Assembly (NCBI GenBank): GCA_023387295.1
Contig: JAEWIG010000413.1
Span: forward strand, 1-40,934
Direction of reading: 5' to 3'
Source: Bacillota bacterium
GTDB lineage: Bacteria > Bacillota > Bacilli > Bacillales > Cytobacillaceae
Length of the DNA: 40,934 nt
Program-made: the position numbers and the translations under genes
Part shown: in pieces, positions 16,598 to 25,212 of the stretch
How positions within the stretch are numbered: the first letter of the stretch is position 1
How the letters are laid out: each line of letters opens with the position of its first letter
The notes under the pieces: model-generated
What the model saw: the letters and a program-made list of their open reading frames with translations, nothing else
Database searches by the model: none
Told to the model about the DNA's origin: nothing

Positions 16598-17334
16598 ATT
16601 TGCTGAAGTATTTTTTTCTCTAAACGCGATACTTGAACTTGCGAAATGCCCAGCCTTATTGCTACTTCTGACTGTGTTTGGTCCTTATAATAGCGCAAAT
16701 AAACAATTAACCGCTCCCTACTATCTAATTCCCTTATCGCCTCTTTTAAAGCAATTTTATCGAACCATTTCCCCTCATTGCCATCATCAATTTGGTCAAG
16801 TAACGTGATGGGATCTCCATCGTTTTCATACACTGTTTCATGTATGGACGCAGGTGTCCGACTTGCTTCCTGGGCTAAAATGATGTCCTCTGATGGGATG
16901 TCAAGATAGTCTGAAAGCTCTGAAATGGTTGGGATTCTCCCTAATGTTTTTGACAACTCATCTTTTGCACGACGAATTTTATTACTCATTTCCTTTAATG
17001 AACGACTAACCTTCACCGTACCATCATCACGAATAAAACGCTGTATTTCTCCAATAATCATAGGCACAGCATACGTTGAAAATTTCACATCATAACTTAA
17101 ATCAAATTTATCAACCGACTTTAATAAACCAATACAGCCGATTTGGAAGAGATCATCAGGTTCGTATCCTCGATTAAGAAAACGTTGAACAACAGACCAG
17201 ACGAGGCGCATATTTTTTTGTACGATTAAATCACGTGCCTCCTGATCTCCAGCCTGACTTTTTTTAATAAGTTCCTTGACTTCATGATCCTTTAAAAATG
17301 TTTGGCTATTATCCGCTTTAACCTCCACATCCAT
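16576..17334 (-). CDS. sigF: Forespore RNA polymerase sigma-F factor
   Basis: A 252-residue sigma-70 group 3 factor, first of the compartment-specific sporulation sigmas. Region 2 (YEPDDLFQIGCIGLLKSVDK near residue 57) binds core polymerase and -10 DNA. Region 3 follows at about residues 115-160 and region 4 ends with the helix-turn-helix SEVAIRLGISQVQVSRLEKK near 222-241. It lies 12 bases after spoIIAB. Activity would be held by SpoIIAB until SpoIIAA is dephosphorylated. Length matches B. subtilis (255). Confidence 0.97.
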   Translation of the reverse strand: MDVEVKADNSQTFLKDHEVKELIKKSQAGDQEARDLIVQKNMRLVWSVVQRFLNRGYEPDDLFQIGCIGLLKSVDKFDLSYDVKFSTYAVPMIIGEIQRFIRDDGTVKVSRSLKEMSNKIRRAKDELSKTLGRIPTISELSDYLDIPSEDIILAQEASRTPASIHETVYENDGDPITLLDQIDDGNEGKWFDKIALKEAIRELDSRERLIVYLRYYKDQTQSEVAIRLGISQVQVSRLEKKILQQMKDRMDI

Positions 17335-17346
17335 AGCAAGACTCCC

Positions 17347-17787
17347 TTAATTGCATAGCATTTTATTTTTTGCTAAATGCTTTTTTAATCGGATCTCTGT
17401 GCCTTCTCCAAGTTGTGAGTTAATTTCAATTTCATCCATAAAATTTTCCATAATCGTAAAACCCATACCAGATCTTTCTAGTTCAGGTTTTGTTGTAAAA
17501 AGCGGTAATCGTGCTTCGTTAACATCAGAAATGCCTAATCCCTCATCTTTAATGGACATCTCGATATGCTCATCTTCGATTTTGACGGATATATAAATAA
17601 TTCCGTTCGGATCTTGTTCGTAACCATGAATAATCGAGTTTGTAACTGCTTCTGATACAACCGTTTTTATTTCGGTAAGCTCATCCATTGTCGGATCAAG
17701 CTGGCTGATAAACGCAGCAACTGTCACACGAGCAAATGACTCATTTTGACTTAAAGCGCTAAATTTTAAATGCATTTCATTTTTCAT
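17347..17787 (-). CDS. spoIIAB: Anti-sigma-F factor and kinase SpoIIAB
   Basis: A 146-residue GHKL-ATPase serine kinase that binds sigma-F and phosphorylates SpoIIAA. The N box EAVTNSIIHGYE is near residues 46-57, the G1 motif DEGLGI near 84-89 and the lid motif ERSGMGFTI near 104-112. The ATG at 17787 gives exactly the B. subtilis length. It sits 1 base from the spoIIAA stop. An in-frame start 10 codons upstream falls inside spoIIAA and lacks conservation. Confidence 0.96.
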   Translation of the reverse strand: MKNEMHLKFSALSQNESFARVTVAAFISQLDPTMDELTEIKTVVSEAVTNSIIHGYEQDPNGIIYISVKIEDEHIEMSIKDEGLGISDVNEARLPLFTTKPELERSGMGFTIMENFMDEIEINSQLGEGTEIRLKKHLAKNKMLCN

Positions 17788-17788
17788 C

Positions 17789-18139
17789 TTACGCAACCCC
17801 CAGTCTTTGCAAAGCATACTCTTCAGTCGGTTCTAGGCGAATTATTTTGAATAATCCCGACATATCAAATAGTCTTTGTACAGCTGGAGAGATTGCACAA
17901 ACAACCATCTCACCATTTTGTTGTTTTATTTGCTTATATCTTCCAAGAATCACACCAAGTCCTGAACTGTCCATAAAGGTTAAATGCTCAAGATTCAAAA
18001 CAATATGATGAATATCATACTCTTCAATGGCTTTCGTTGCTTGTTCTCTTAAAATATCAGCGGAATGATGATCAAGCTCTCCCATTAACCGAATGCAGAG
18101 AACATCACTTTTGACTTCTAAATCAATTGTTAGACTCAC
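17789..18139 (-). CDS. spoIIAA: Anti-anti-sigma factor SpoIIAA
   Basis: A 116-residue STAS-domain protein; unphosphorylated SpoIIAA displaces sigma-F from SpoIIAB, and SpoIIE is the activating phosphatase. The phosphorylated serine is Ser58 in FMDSSGLGV. The start is a GTG with AAGGAGG 9 bases upstream, giving the B. subtilis length; the longer in-frame extension runs through that ribosome site. First gene of spoIIAA-spoIIAB-sigF behind a sigma-H promoter. Confidence 0.95.
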   Translation of the reverse strand: MSLTIDLEVKSDVLCIRLMGELDHHSADILREQATKAIEEYDIHHIVLNLEHLTFMDSSGLGVILGRYKQIKQQNGEMVVCAISPAVQRLFDMSGLFKIIRLEPTEEYALQRLGVA

Positions 18140-18214
18140 TATATTTAGCCTCCTTCGTTGAAATCCTACGATCACTGTTCAATGTGATTTCTTCTGGCCT
18201 TTATAGTGAATCAA

Positions 18215-18240
18215 ATTCGCTGTTTCAATCAATATTTCCT
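18215..18240 (-). promoter_or_regulatory. Predicted sigma-H promoter of spoIIA
   Basis: Minus-strand -35 AGGAAAT, 12-base spacer, -10 AGCGAAT: an excellent match to the sigma-H pattern AGGAWWT-N12-RnnGAAT. It is about 75 bases upstream of the spoIIAA GTG. The spoIIA operon in B. subtilis is driven by sigma-H and Spo0A-P. Confidence 0.8.
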
Positions 18241-18310
18241 TCTTACAGACAAAACTAGTGCCCATTCGCTAAAAATAGATCCATTCGACAAAAGGAATAA
18301 TCTCCCCACC

Positions 18311-18323
18311 GGTGCCTGGCACC
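18311..18323. repeat. GGTGCCTGGCACC palindrome
   Basis: A perfect 13-bp odd palindrome in the dacF-spoIIAA gap. Its core is shared with the GTGCC[T/A]GGC boxes inside the two dispersed elements at 8106 and 25213, suggesting a remnant or a minimal member of the same family. Confidence 0.5.
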
Positions 18324-18369
18324 AGAGAAAGACACTTCATACATTTTGTCCTCGTGGGAAGGACAGTAG

Positions 18370-19536
18370 TTATTGCCCTGCTTTTGTAAACATCCCCATT
18401 GAACGTTTATACAGTATCCACCAGCTTGCTTTATTACTAGCCTCTTTTGCAATTAGAGGACTTACTACTAATGTTTTTCCGTCTTGCTTAAGTTTAAGAA
18501 CACCAATTTTATCGCCTTTTTCTAATGGTGCTTTTACGTTTTTATCTAACATAACTGTTTGTTTAATCTTTTCAATACCTTCACCTTTTTTCGTTAAAAG
18601 GGAAATAGGCTCACTTGTTACTGCCTCGACTCTTTTCTTTTCTCCTTTACTAACGGCTACCTTCCCGAGTGTCACGTTTCGTTTGAATATTGGATGTGTT
18701 TTATATTGACTAAAGGCATAATCAAGCATTTTGGTAACTTCCGCATTACGCGCTTTAGATGTCGGGGCACCAAAAACGACAGCAATGACACGCATACCGT
18801 CCTTTTCTGCAGTCGCTGTTAAACAATACTTCGCTTCATTTGTAAAGCCTGTCTTTAGACCATCAACACCTGGATAAAAACGAACAAGGCGATTTGTATT
18901 AACAAGCCAGAATTTTTTATCAGTATTTTCACGAAGATATGACTCATATACGCTCGTAAACTTCGTAATATCTTCATATTTGAGGAGTTCCTTTGCCATC
19001 ATAGCCATATCGTGCGCTGTACTGTAATCGCTCTTTCCTGGTAAACCAGTGGCTGATTTAAATTCGGTATTTTTTAGACCTAGTTCTTTTGCTTTTTTAT
19101 TCATTAATTTGACGAATTCCTCTTCAGAGCCTGCAAGTCTTTCAGCCATGGCAACTGAAGCATCATTTCCTGAAGCAATTGCAATGCCTTCAAGCATTTG
19201 CTTCGTCGTCAGCTCTTCACCTGGCTCAAGGAATATTTGCGAGCCCCCCATGGAAGCTGCATATTCGCTTGTCCTTATTTTCTCATCCATTGATAGCTTC
19301 CCTTGATCAAGTGCTTCCATAATTAATAGCATTGTCATGACCTTCGTCATACTTGCTGGCGGAAGCTGTTCATGACTATTTTTTTCAAATAAAACCGTAC
19401 CCGTATCACGTTCAATTAAAATGGCAGACTTTACATTTTTCACTAGTTCTACTCCCTCTTCCCTTGCAAATCCAGAAGGAACATAAACAATTGTTAATAA
19501 TAACGACATTACTATTAAATAGATAATCCGTTTCAT
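18370..19536 (-). CDS. dacF: Sporulation D-Ala-D-Ala carboxypeptidase DacF
   Basis: A 388-residue penicillin-binding protein expressed in the forespore, which with DacB sets the cross-linking of cortex peptidoglycan. A signal peptide covers about residues 1-24 (cleavage near SGFA-REE). Motifs are SMTK (62-65), SGN (122-124) and KTG (228-230). The C-terminus has the beta-domain and an amphipathic anchor (SWWILYKRSMGMF). The ATG at 19536 has GGAGG 8 bases upstream; the longer reading lacks a signal peptide and covers the promoter. It precedes spoIIAA as in B. subtilis. Confidence 0.94.
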   Translation of the reverse strand: MKRIIYLIVMSLLLTIVYVPSGFAREEGVELVKNVKSAILIERDTGTVLFEKNSHEQLPPASMTKVMTMLLIMEALDQGKLSMDEKIRTSEYAASMGGSQIFLEPGEELTTKQMLEGIAIASGNDASVAMAERLAGSEEEFVKLMNKKAKELGLKNTEFKSATGLPGKSDYSTAHDMAMMAKELLKYEDITKFTSVYESYLRENTDKKFWLVNTNRLVRFYPGVDGLKTGFTNEAKYCLTATAEKDGMRVIAVVFGAPTSKARNAEVTKMLDYAFSQYKTHPIFKRNVTLGKVAVSKGEKKRVEAVTSEPISLLTKKGEGIEKIKQTVMLDKNVKAPLEKGDKIGVLKLKQDGKTLVVSPLIAKEASNKASWWILYKRSMGMFTKAGQ

Positions 19537-19564
19537 CACATAAACCTCCATTCTATATACATTC

Positions 19565-19593
19565 CATTTTTTCCATTTGTAGGGAATATATAC
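19565..19593 (-). promoter_or_regulatory. Possible sigma-F promoter of dacF
   Basis: Minus-strand GTATA, 14-base spacer, and GGAAAAAATG resemble the sigma-F consensus (GYATA, then GGnnAnAnTR). It lies about 30 bases upstream of the dacF ATG. dacF is a known sigma-F gene in B. subtilis. Confidence 0.5.
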
Positions 19594-19650
19594 AATGAAT
19601 GAATGACATTCGTGAAAAATAGTAAAATAAGTTTTTTCATAGGCAAAACA

Positions 19651-19689
19651 TAAAAAAACACCAGCGGATATTTTTTCCACTGGTGTTTT
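19651..19689 (-). terminator. Terminator after pdp
   Basis: Perfect 10-bp arms (AAAACACCAG and CTGGTGTTTT) with a 15-nt loop, and TTTTTTT after the stem on the minus strand. It begins within 15 bases of the pdp stop, and separates pdp from dacF. Confidence 0.8.
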
Positions 19690-19702
19690 CCTTCTTATTC
19701 GA

Positions 19703-21007
19703 TTACTCAGCAATTTGTTCATGTATAAGCTTAGGTGGCGTTACTTTTTCACTTGAAATCGAAATATTTTCATATAATTTTGTTTTTACGTCTTCTATAT
19801 CTTCAAAATTACTATAAATCGTAACAAGTGATTCTTCTTTTTTCACTTCGTCTCCAATTTTCTTACGAAGAACAAGCCCTACAGCTAAGTCTATAACAGA
19901 CTCCTTCGTTGCTCTACCTGCTCCAAGTAACATGGCAGCAGTGCCAATTTCATCCGCCACTATTTCAGATACGAAGCCATCCTCCTTTGCCTCAAGTTCG
20001 AATGTGTATTTTGCTTGAGGTAGATTTTCAGGATGATCAACAATGGATGCATCGCCACCTTGTGAAGCTAAAAAAGTTTTAAACGTTTCTAAAGCCTTGC
20101 CATTTTTCATGACTTCAACAAGCATTTCTCGAGCTTCTTCTAGTGAGTTCGCTTTTTTCCCTAGGTAAACCATATAACTTCCTAATGTCAAACATAGTTC
20201 TGTTAAGTCTTCAGGTCCTTCTCCCTTTAAGGTATCGATCGCTTCTTTTACCTCAAGAGCATTCCCAATCGCATATCCTAGAGGCTGGCTCATATCAGAA
20301 ATAACTGCCATCGTATTTCTTCCTACATTATTCCCTATTCGAACCATTGCACCAGCTAATTCACGAGAATCATCAAGTGTTTTCATGAATGCGCCAGCAC
20401 CTGTTTTTACATCAAGGACAATCGCATCTGCTCCCGCTGCTATCTTTTTACTCATAATAGATCCAGCGATAAGAGGAATACTATTAACAGTTGCTGTTAC
20501 ATCACGAAGGGCATAGAGCTTTTTATCAGCTGGAGTCAGATTTCCACTTTGACCGATCACAGCGAGTTTATTCTCATTGACCAGCTTGATAAATTCATCG
20601 TTATCAATTTCTACATGAAAGCCCTTGACAGCTTCAAGTTTGTCAATAGTCCCTCCAGTATGGCCAAGTCCTCTACCTGACATTTTCGCAACAGGAACAC
20701 CTAATGCAGCAACCAATGGTCCTAATACTAAGGTAGTCGTATCACCCACTCCACCTGTTGAGTGTTTATCCACTTTAATTCCTTCGATTTTGCCTAAATC
20801 AATTTTGTCACCAGACTCAACCATCGCCATAGTTAAGTCTGCTCTTTCTTTCTCAGTCATTCCTTGAAAGAAAATCGCCATTAATAAAGCACTTGCTTGA
20901 TAGTCTGGAATGGAGCCATCTGTATAACCTTTAGTAAAAAACTGTATTTCCTCTATAGATAGTTCTTTTCCGTCTCTTTTGTTCTCAATAATATCAACCA
21001 TTCTCAT
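19703..21007 (-). CDS. pdp: Pyrimidine-nucleoside phosphorylase
   Basis: A 434-residue enzyme that splits uridine, thymidine or deoxyuridine with phosphate to base and (deoxy)ribose 1-phosphate. The family signature SGRGLGHTGGTIDKLEA is near residues 110-126, with the phosphate-binding KHSTGGVGD near 81-89. The N-terminal helical and C-terminal PYNP domains are complete. The sugar 1-phosphate is the substrate of DeoB, encoded just upstream. In B. subtilis pdp sits with dra-nupC elsewhere; the position here resembles the B. cereus arrangement. Confidence 0.95.
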   Translation of the reverse strand: MRMVDIIENKRDGKELSIEEIQFFTKGYTDGSIPDYQASALLMAIFFQGMTEKERADLTMAMVESGDKIDLGKIEGIKVDKHSTGGVGDTTTLVLGPLVAALGVPVAKMSGRGLGHTGGTIDKLEAVKGFHVEIDNDEFIKLVNENKLAVIGQSGNLTPADKKLYALRDVTATVNSIPLIAGSIMSKKIAAGADAIVLDVKTGAGAFMKTLDDSRELAGAMVRIGNNVGRNTMAVISDMSQPLGYAIGNALEVKEAIDTLKGEGPEDLTELCLTLGSYMVYLGKKANSLEEAREMLVEVMKNGKALETFKTFLASQGGDASIVDHPENLPQAKYTFELEAKEDGFVSEIVADEIGTAAMLLGAGRATKESVIDLAVGLVLRKKIGDEVKKEESLVTIYSNFEDIEDVKTKLYENISISSEKVTPPKLIHEQIAE

Positions 21008-21167
21008 TCAGATCACCCATCTCTTTCGTTTTGATTCTGATTAGAGCATTTATATGTTCATGAGAGATTTGGCTCCTATTTATTACTAAGTTCAGCAACC
21101 AAAACCATTATTTTCCGAAGAAAACAGCTTTACTTTTTTTAGTGAATCCATCCTGACACTAATAATT

Positions 21168-22352
21168 TTAGTTTAATTCAGACAAAAAGCTTTTACCGTA
21201 CGCTGGCATTTTCACATTAAAGTTTTCAGCAACAGTTGCACCAATATCTGCAAAAGTTTCTCTAATTGGAAGTTCTTTTCCTTCTTTCATATCTTTTGCA
21301 TACACTAGAAGTGGCACATATTCTCTCGTATGATCTGTTCCATAATGAACAGGATCATTTCCATGGTCCGCAGTAATAATTAATAAGTCTCCTTCTTGCA
21401 TTTTTGCAAAAACTTCTGGAAGTCGGCTGTCGTATTCCTCAAGCGCCTTTCCATAACCTTCCGGATCACGTCTATGTCCGTACAATGCATCAAAATCAAC
21501 TAAGTTTAAAAAGCTTAAACCTGTAAAGTCCATATCAAAGGTTTGGAGTAATTTATCCATGCCATCCATATTCGAAACAGTGCGAAGCGATTCAGTCACT
21601 CCTTCTCCGTCAAAAATATCTGAGATTTTCCCAATGGCAATGACATCAAATCCAGCATCCTTCAGTTCAGACATGACCGTACGATCAAATGGCTTTAGAG
21701 CATAATCATGACGATTAGATGTTCTTTGGAAGTTGCCAGGTTTACCAACAAACGGTCTTGCAATGACTCGCCCTACCATATATTTGTCATCAAGTGTTAG
21801 TTCACGAGCGATTTGACAAATTTTATATTGTTCCTCAATGGGAATAATTTCTTCGTGTGCTGCAATTTGGAGCACCGAATCTGCTGACGTGTAAACGATG
21901 AGCGCACCAGTTTTCATGTGCTCTTCTCCAAGTTCAACAATAATTTCAGTACCACTAGCAGGCTTGTTCCCAATAACTTTTCTACCAGTACGAGCTTCTA
22001 ATTCTGAGATTAGTTCCGGCGGAAAACCTTCCGGGAATACTTGGAACGGAGTTTGAATGTTAAGTCCCATAATTTCCCAATGACCTGTCATTGTATCTTT
22101 TCCATTTGATGCTTCCTGCATTTTAGTGAAATAGGCTAAAGGTTTTTCAGACTTTTCAATTCCTTTAATCTCACGAATATTGCTAAGACCTAACTTACCC
22201 ATATTCGGCATCTTAAGGCCATTCATTTTTTCAGCAATATGTCCAAGTGTATCTGCCCCTCTATCACCAAACTTTTCTGCATCTGGGGCTTCCCCAATTC
22301 CTACTGAATCCATTACAACAACAAAAATCCTTTTATAAGCGTTTAAAGCCAT
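21168..22352 (-). CDS. deoB: Phosphopentomutase DeoB (Drm)
   Basis: A 394-residue alkaline-phosphatase-superfamily enzyme that converts (deoxy)ribose 1-phosphate to the 5-phosphate. The metal-binding motifs are VVMDSVGIGEAPDA near residue 12, with the metal-ligand aspartate and phosphothreonine region GADTLGH near residue 34, and TADHGNDPVHYGTDHTRE near residue 328. Length is standard. It is followed by pdp after 160 bases; the purine nucleoside phosphorylase gene usually found next to drm is absent. A possible CcpA site lies just upstream. Confidence 0.95.
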   Translation of the reverse strand: MALNAYKRIFVVVMDSVGIGEAPDAEKFGDRGADTLGHIAEKMNGLKMPNMGKLGLSNIREIKGIEKSEKPLAYFTKMQEASNGKDTMTGHWEIMGLNIQTPFQVFPEGFPPELISELEARTGRKVIGNKPASGTEIIVELGEEHMKTGALIVYTSADSVLQIAAHEEIIPIEEQYKICQIARELTLDDKYMVGRVIARPFVGKPGNFQRTSNRHDYALKPFDRTVMSELKDAGFDVIAIGKISDIFDGEGVTESLRTVSNMDGMDKLLQTFDMDFTGLSFLNLVDFDALYGHRRDPEGYGKALEEYDSRLPEVFAKMQEGDLLIITADHGNDPVHYGTDHTREYVPLLVYAKDMKEGKELPIRETFADIGATVAENFNVKMPAYGKSFLSELN

Positions 22353-22377
22353 ATGGTCTCCTCCTACTACCTACTAT

Positions 22378-22391
22378 TTAAAACGATTACA
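22378..22391 (-). promoter_or_regulatory. Possible CcpA cre site upstream of deoB
   Basis: Minus-strand TGTAATCGTTTTAA matches the cre consensus TGWNANCGNTNWCA at all fixed positions but one (A for C near the end). It is 26 bases upstream of the deoB ATG. Carbon control of nucleoside breakdown is known in Bacillus; this site is inference. Confidence 0.35.
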
Positions 22392-22589
22392 TTTGAATAC
22401 ATTTAATTTTTTTGAATCCATTTAAGGTCTATTACTATTTTTACTACAATAAAAATAGATTACCCTTAATGAAAAAATTTAACACGTGAATTTCATTTTC
22501 AAAGTCAGAAGTCTGACATCTTTATTTTACAAAAGAAGAAAATAAAATGAAAGAAAAATCCCCTTTTTATTAACCCTTAGTTTGTCTAA

Positions 22590-23483
22590 TTAAGCACGTG
22601 GGTGGAACTGACTATATACATCTTTTAATCTTGTATTTGTTACATGGGTATAAATTTGGGTTGTTGAAATGTCGGCATGCCCTAGCATCTCCTGAACTGC
22701 ACGTAAATCAGCACCATTCTCAAGTAAGTGAGTCGCAAAAGAATGTCTTAACGTATGGGGTGTCAAGTCTTTTTCGATACCGGCCTCGTTAGCTAACCGC
22801 TTTAGAATTTTCCAGAATCCCTGTCTTGTCAACCTTTTTCCATGATGATTAAGAAATAAGGCATCATCCTTATACTTTTTTGAAACAAATTGATGTCTGC
22901 CCTCTTGCAAATATTGTTCAAGTACTTTTGTTGCCGTTTTTCCAATTGGGATGATTCTTTCCTTATTTCCTTTCCCAATACATCTAACAAATCCCATCGT
23001 TAAATGAACATTCCCAATGTCTAATCCGATTAATTCACTTACTCGAATTCCTGTCGCATATAGTAGCTCTAACATCGCTTTATCACGAAGCCCATAATGA
23101 TCACGGCCTTTAGGGGAATCTAAAAGAGTTTCGACTTCTTTCATATTTAAAACTTTTGGTAGCGTCCTTTCTAACTGTGGAGATTCAATATGTACAGAGG
23201 GGTCATGTTCCGCCCTCTTTTCACGTAATAGAAATTGATGAAAAGCTCTAATTGAAGCAACATGTCTTGCCAAGGTTTTTGTTGATTTACCCTGTTCTTT
23301 TAAATGCCCTAGAAAATGAATAATATTAACGCGTTGAACATCATTTAGTGTAATGATTTTTTCAATCGTCTTTAAATATTTTAGGTAACTTTTTAAATCG
23401 CGTTCATAAGAAATAACCGTGTTTTTGGCTAATCCTTTTTCTACGATTAAAAAATGGATAAAATCTTTCAGTTCGTCCTCCAT
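22590..23483 (-). CDS. xerD: Tyrosine recombinase XerD (RipX)
   Basis: A 297-residue tyrosine recombinase that with XerC (CodV) resolves chromosome dimers at dif. The SAM-like DNA-binding domain fills about residues 1-90. The catalytic residues are Arg147, Lys171, His243, Arg246, His269 and Tyr278 (in TQIYTH). Length matches B. subtilis RipX (296). It follows the yqzK-like gene by 6 bases and precedes deoB, the normal Bacillus order. Confidence 0.95.
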   Translation of the reverse strand: MEDELKDFIHFLIVEKGLAKNTVISYERDLKSYLKYLKTIEKIITLNDVQRVNIIHFLGHLKEQGKSTKTLARHVASIRAFHQFLLREKRAEHDPSVHIESPQLERTLPKVLNMKEVETLLDSPKGRDHYGLRDKAMLELLYATGIRVSELIGLDIGNVHLTMGFVRCIGKGNKERIIPIGKTATKVLEQYLQEGRHQFVSKKYKDDALFLNHHGKRLTRQGFWKILKRLANEAGIEKDLTPHTLRHSFATHLLENGADLRAVQEMLGHADISTTQIYTHVTNTRLKDVYSQFHPRA

Positions 23484-23489
23484 TTAACA

Positions 23490-23720
23490 CTACTCCCCAT
23501 TAAAATAAAAAAGAATCAACCGATCCAGCCAGCTTGATAAATCAGCCTCATTCCCACTTGCAAATACCTTTACTGCGCTACCTTCTGGCTCATCATAACG
23601 GTGATAATTCTGATATTCTTCATTTAACAACATGATACCATAATAAAAAAGGATTGTGCATCCAGTGAAGATCACGAATACTTTTATTGTTTGGATTACA
23701 AGCTTTACCCTTGATTTCAT
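23490..23720 (-). CDS. yqzK: YqzK-like small membrane protein (DUF4227)
   Basis: A 76-residue protein with one N-terminal transmembrane helix (about residues 12-31) and a conserved exterior EEYQNYHRYDEPEGSAVKVF near 33-52; the end is WLDRLILFYFNGE. These features and the place between fur and xerD fit YqzK/DUF4227 of Bacillus. Function unknown. Translation is likely coupled to xerD. Confidence 0.85.
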   Translation of the reverse strand: MKSRVKLVIQTIKVFVIFTGCTILFYYGIMLLNEEYQNYHRYDEPEGSAVKVFASGNEADLSSWLDRLILFYFNGE

Positions 23721-23826
23721 TATTTAACTATCCCCCAAAGAATCTTAATAGTAAAAGATATGCCATTTAGGACAAGAATTATACCTAGACACCAGTGAAT
23801 ACTCATTATGAATAAGGTTGAAAAAT

Positions 23827-23859
23827 AAAAATGCATCTCTGATGAGACTGCATTTTTTT
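23827..23859. terminator. Hairpin with T-run upstream of nupC
   Basis: AAAATGCA and TGCATTTT arms (with inner CTC/GAG) are followed by TTTTTTT on the plus strand. It lies between the divergent yqzK-like gene and nupC, where no gene needs a terminator. It could protect yqzK from antisense reads, or serve as an attenuator if a nupC transcript starts further left. Confidence 0.55.
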
Positions 23860-23999
23860 GATCCACATAATTTATGGGATAGATAAATTCCAAACCTTGT
23901 ATAAAAATGACTTATTTCGCAATAATAATTAACTATTCATTGTCTAAAAAGTTAATACCAATTAGCTAACTAAAAATATTCAATTTAGTGGAGGCTCTC

Positions 24000-25181
24000 A
24001 TGAAATACATAATTGCAATTCTTGGCCTAATAGTTGTCATCGCATTAGCATTTCTCGTTAGTAATGGTCGCGGAAAAATCAAATATAAACCAATTGTGTT
24101 AATGATAATCGTTCAATTGATCTTATCTTATTTACTGCTCAATACTAAATTTGGCTACATAATCATTCAAGCTATTGCCACTGTATTCGACAAATTGCTC
24201 GAGTATGCGATGGGCGGGATATCATTTGTTTTTGCTGGAATGGCAAATGAAGGAGAATCTCCATTCTTTCTTACCGTTCTGTTACCAATTGTATTCATAT
24301 CGTTGTTGATTGGGATATTACAATACTTTAAGATCCTTCCTTTTATTATGACATGGATTGGATTCTTATTAAGTAAAATTAACGGGATGGGTAAGTTGGA
24401 ATCGTATAATGCGGTCGCTTCTGCCGTCGTAGGACAATCCGAAGTGTTCATTACAGTGAAGAAGCAATTAGACCAACTACCAGCTCATCGATTATACACT
24501 TTATGTGCCTCAGCCATGTCAACTGTTTCAATGTCCATTGTCGGTGCATATATGACCATGATTGAACCTAGATATGTCGTTACTGCTATTATTCTGAATT
24601 TATTCGGAGGGTTTATCATTGCATCGATTATCAATCCGTATACCGTGGAAAAAGAAGAAGATATTTTAAATGTCAACGAAGAAGAGAAACAATCATTTTT
24701 TGAAATGCTTGCTGAATATATAATGGATGGCTTCAAAGTTGCCATTATTGTTGCGGCAATGCTTATTGGCTTTGTTGCCTTAATGACTGCCATTAATAGC
24801 GTTTTTGATTTAGCATTCGGCATTACTTTTCAAGAAATACTTGGTTATCTCTTCGCACCAATTGCATTTATTATGGGGATTCCTGCTCATGAACTTGTAA
24901 CGGCTGGAGGATTAATGGCCACTAAACTTGTTACTAATGAATTTGTTGCCATGGGTCAGTTATCTGAAATTGCTGCAACATTAAGCGCCCGAACAGTTGG
25001 AATTATCTCCGTTTTCCTTGTTTCTTTTGCCAATTTTTCATCCATTGGAATCATCGCTGGTGCGGTAAAAGGGTTAAACGAGCGTCAAGGAAATACAGTT
25101 GCGCGCTTCGGTTTAAAACTTTTGTATGGTGCAACCCTTGTAAGCGTTCTTTCAGCGGTAATCGTTAGTTTCATTCTATAA
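24000..25181 (+). CDS. nupC: Nucleoside transporter NupC
   Basis: A 393-residue concentrative nucleoside transporter (CNT family), a proton- or sodium-coupled importer with about eight to ten transmembrane helices. The N-terminal Gate region and the nucleoside-binding loop GQSEVFITVKK (near residues 145-155) are visible, as is the family's ISVFLVSFANFSSIGIIAG near residues 340-358. The ATG at 24000 is 5 bases past GTGGAGGC; the in-frame GTG belongs to that ribosome site. It supplies substrates for pdp and deoB nearby. In B. subtilis nupC is in the dra operon, so the placement here is different. Confidence 0.95.
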   Translation: MKYIIAILGLIVVIALAFLVSNGRGKIKYKPIVLMIIVQLILSYLLLNTKFGYIIIQAIATVFDKLLEYAMGGISFVFAGMANEGESPFFLTVLLPIVFISLLIGILQYFKILPFIMTWIGFLLSKINGMGKLESYNAVASAVVGQSEVFITVKKQLDQLPAHRLYTLCASAMSTVSMSIVGAYMTMIEPRYVVTAIILNLFGGFIIASIINPYTVEKEEDILNVNEEEKQSFFEMLAEYIMDGFKVAIIVAAMLIGFVALMTAINSVFDLAFGITFQEILGYLFAPIAFIMGIPAHELVTAGGLMATKLVTNEFVAMGQLSEIAATLSARTVGIISVFLVSFANFSSIGIIAGAVKGLNERQGNTVARFGLKLLYGATLVSVLSAVIVSFIL

Positions 25182-25212
25182 GGTATTTACATACCGTGAG
25201 CAAATTATTAAG

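Noticed and set aside
18206..18709. 167-codon plus-strand frame opposite dacF
   Set aside because: Antisense shadow of dacF and its leader; it covers the sigma-H promoter region and has no family match.
22484..22590. dif recombination site next to xerD
   Set aside because: No sequence resembling the Bacillus dif core was seen; dif is normally near the terminus and not next to xerD.
23721..23999. Guanine or adenine riboswitch before nupC
   Set aside because: I looked for the conserved purine riboswitch core and did not find it; only a hairpin with a T-run is present.
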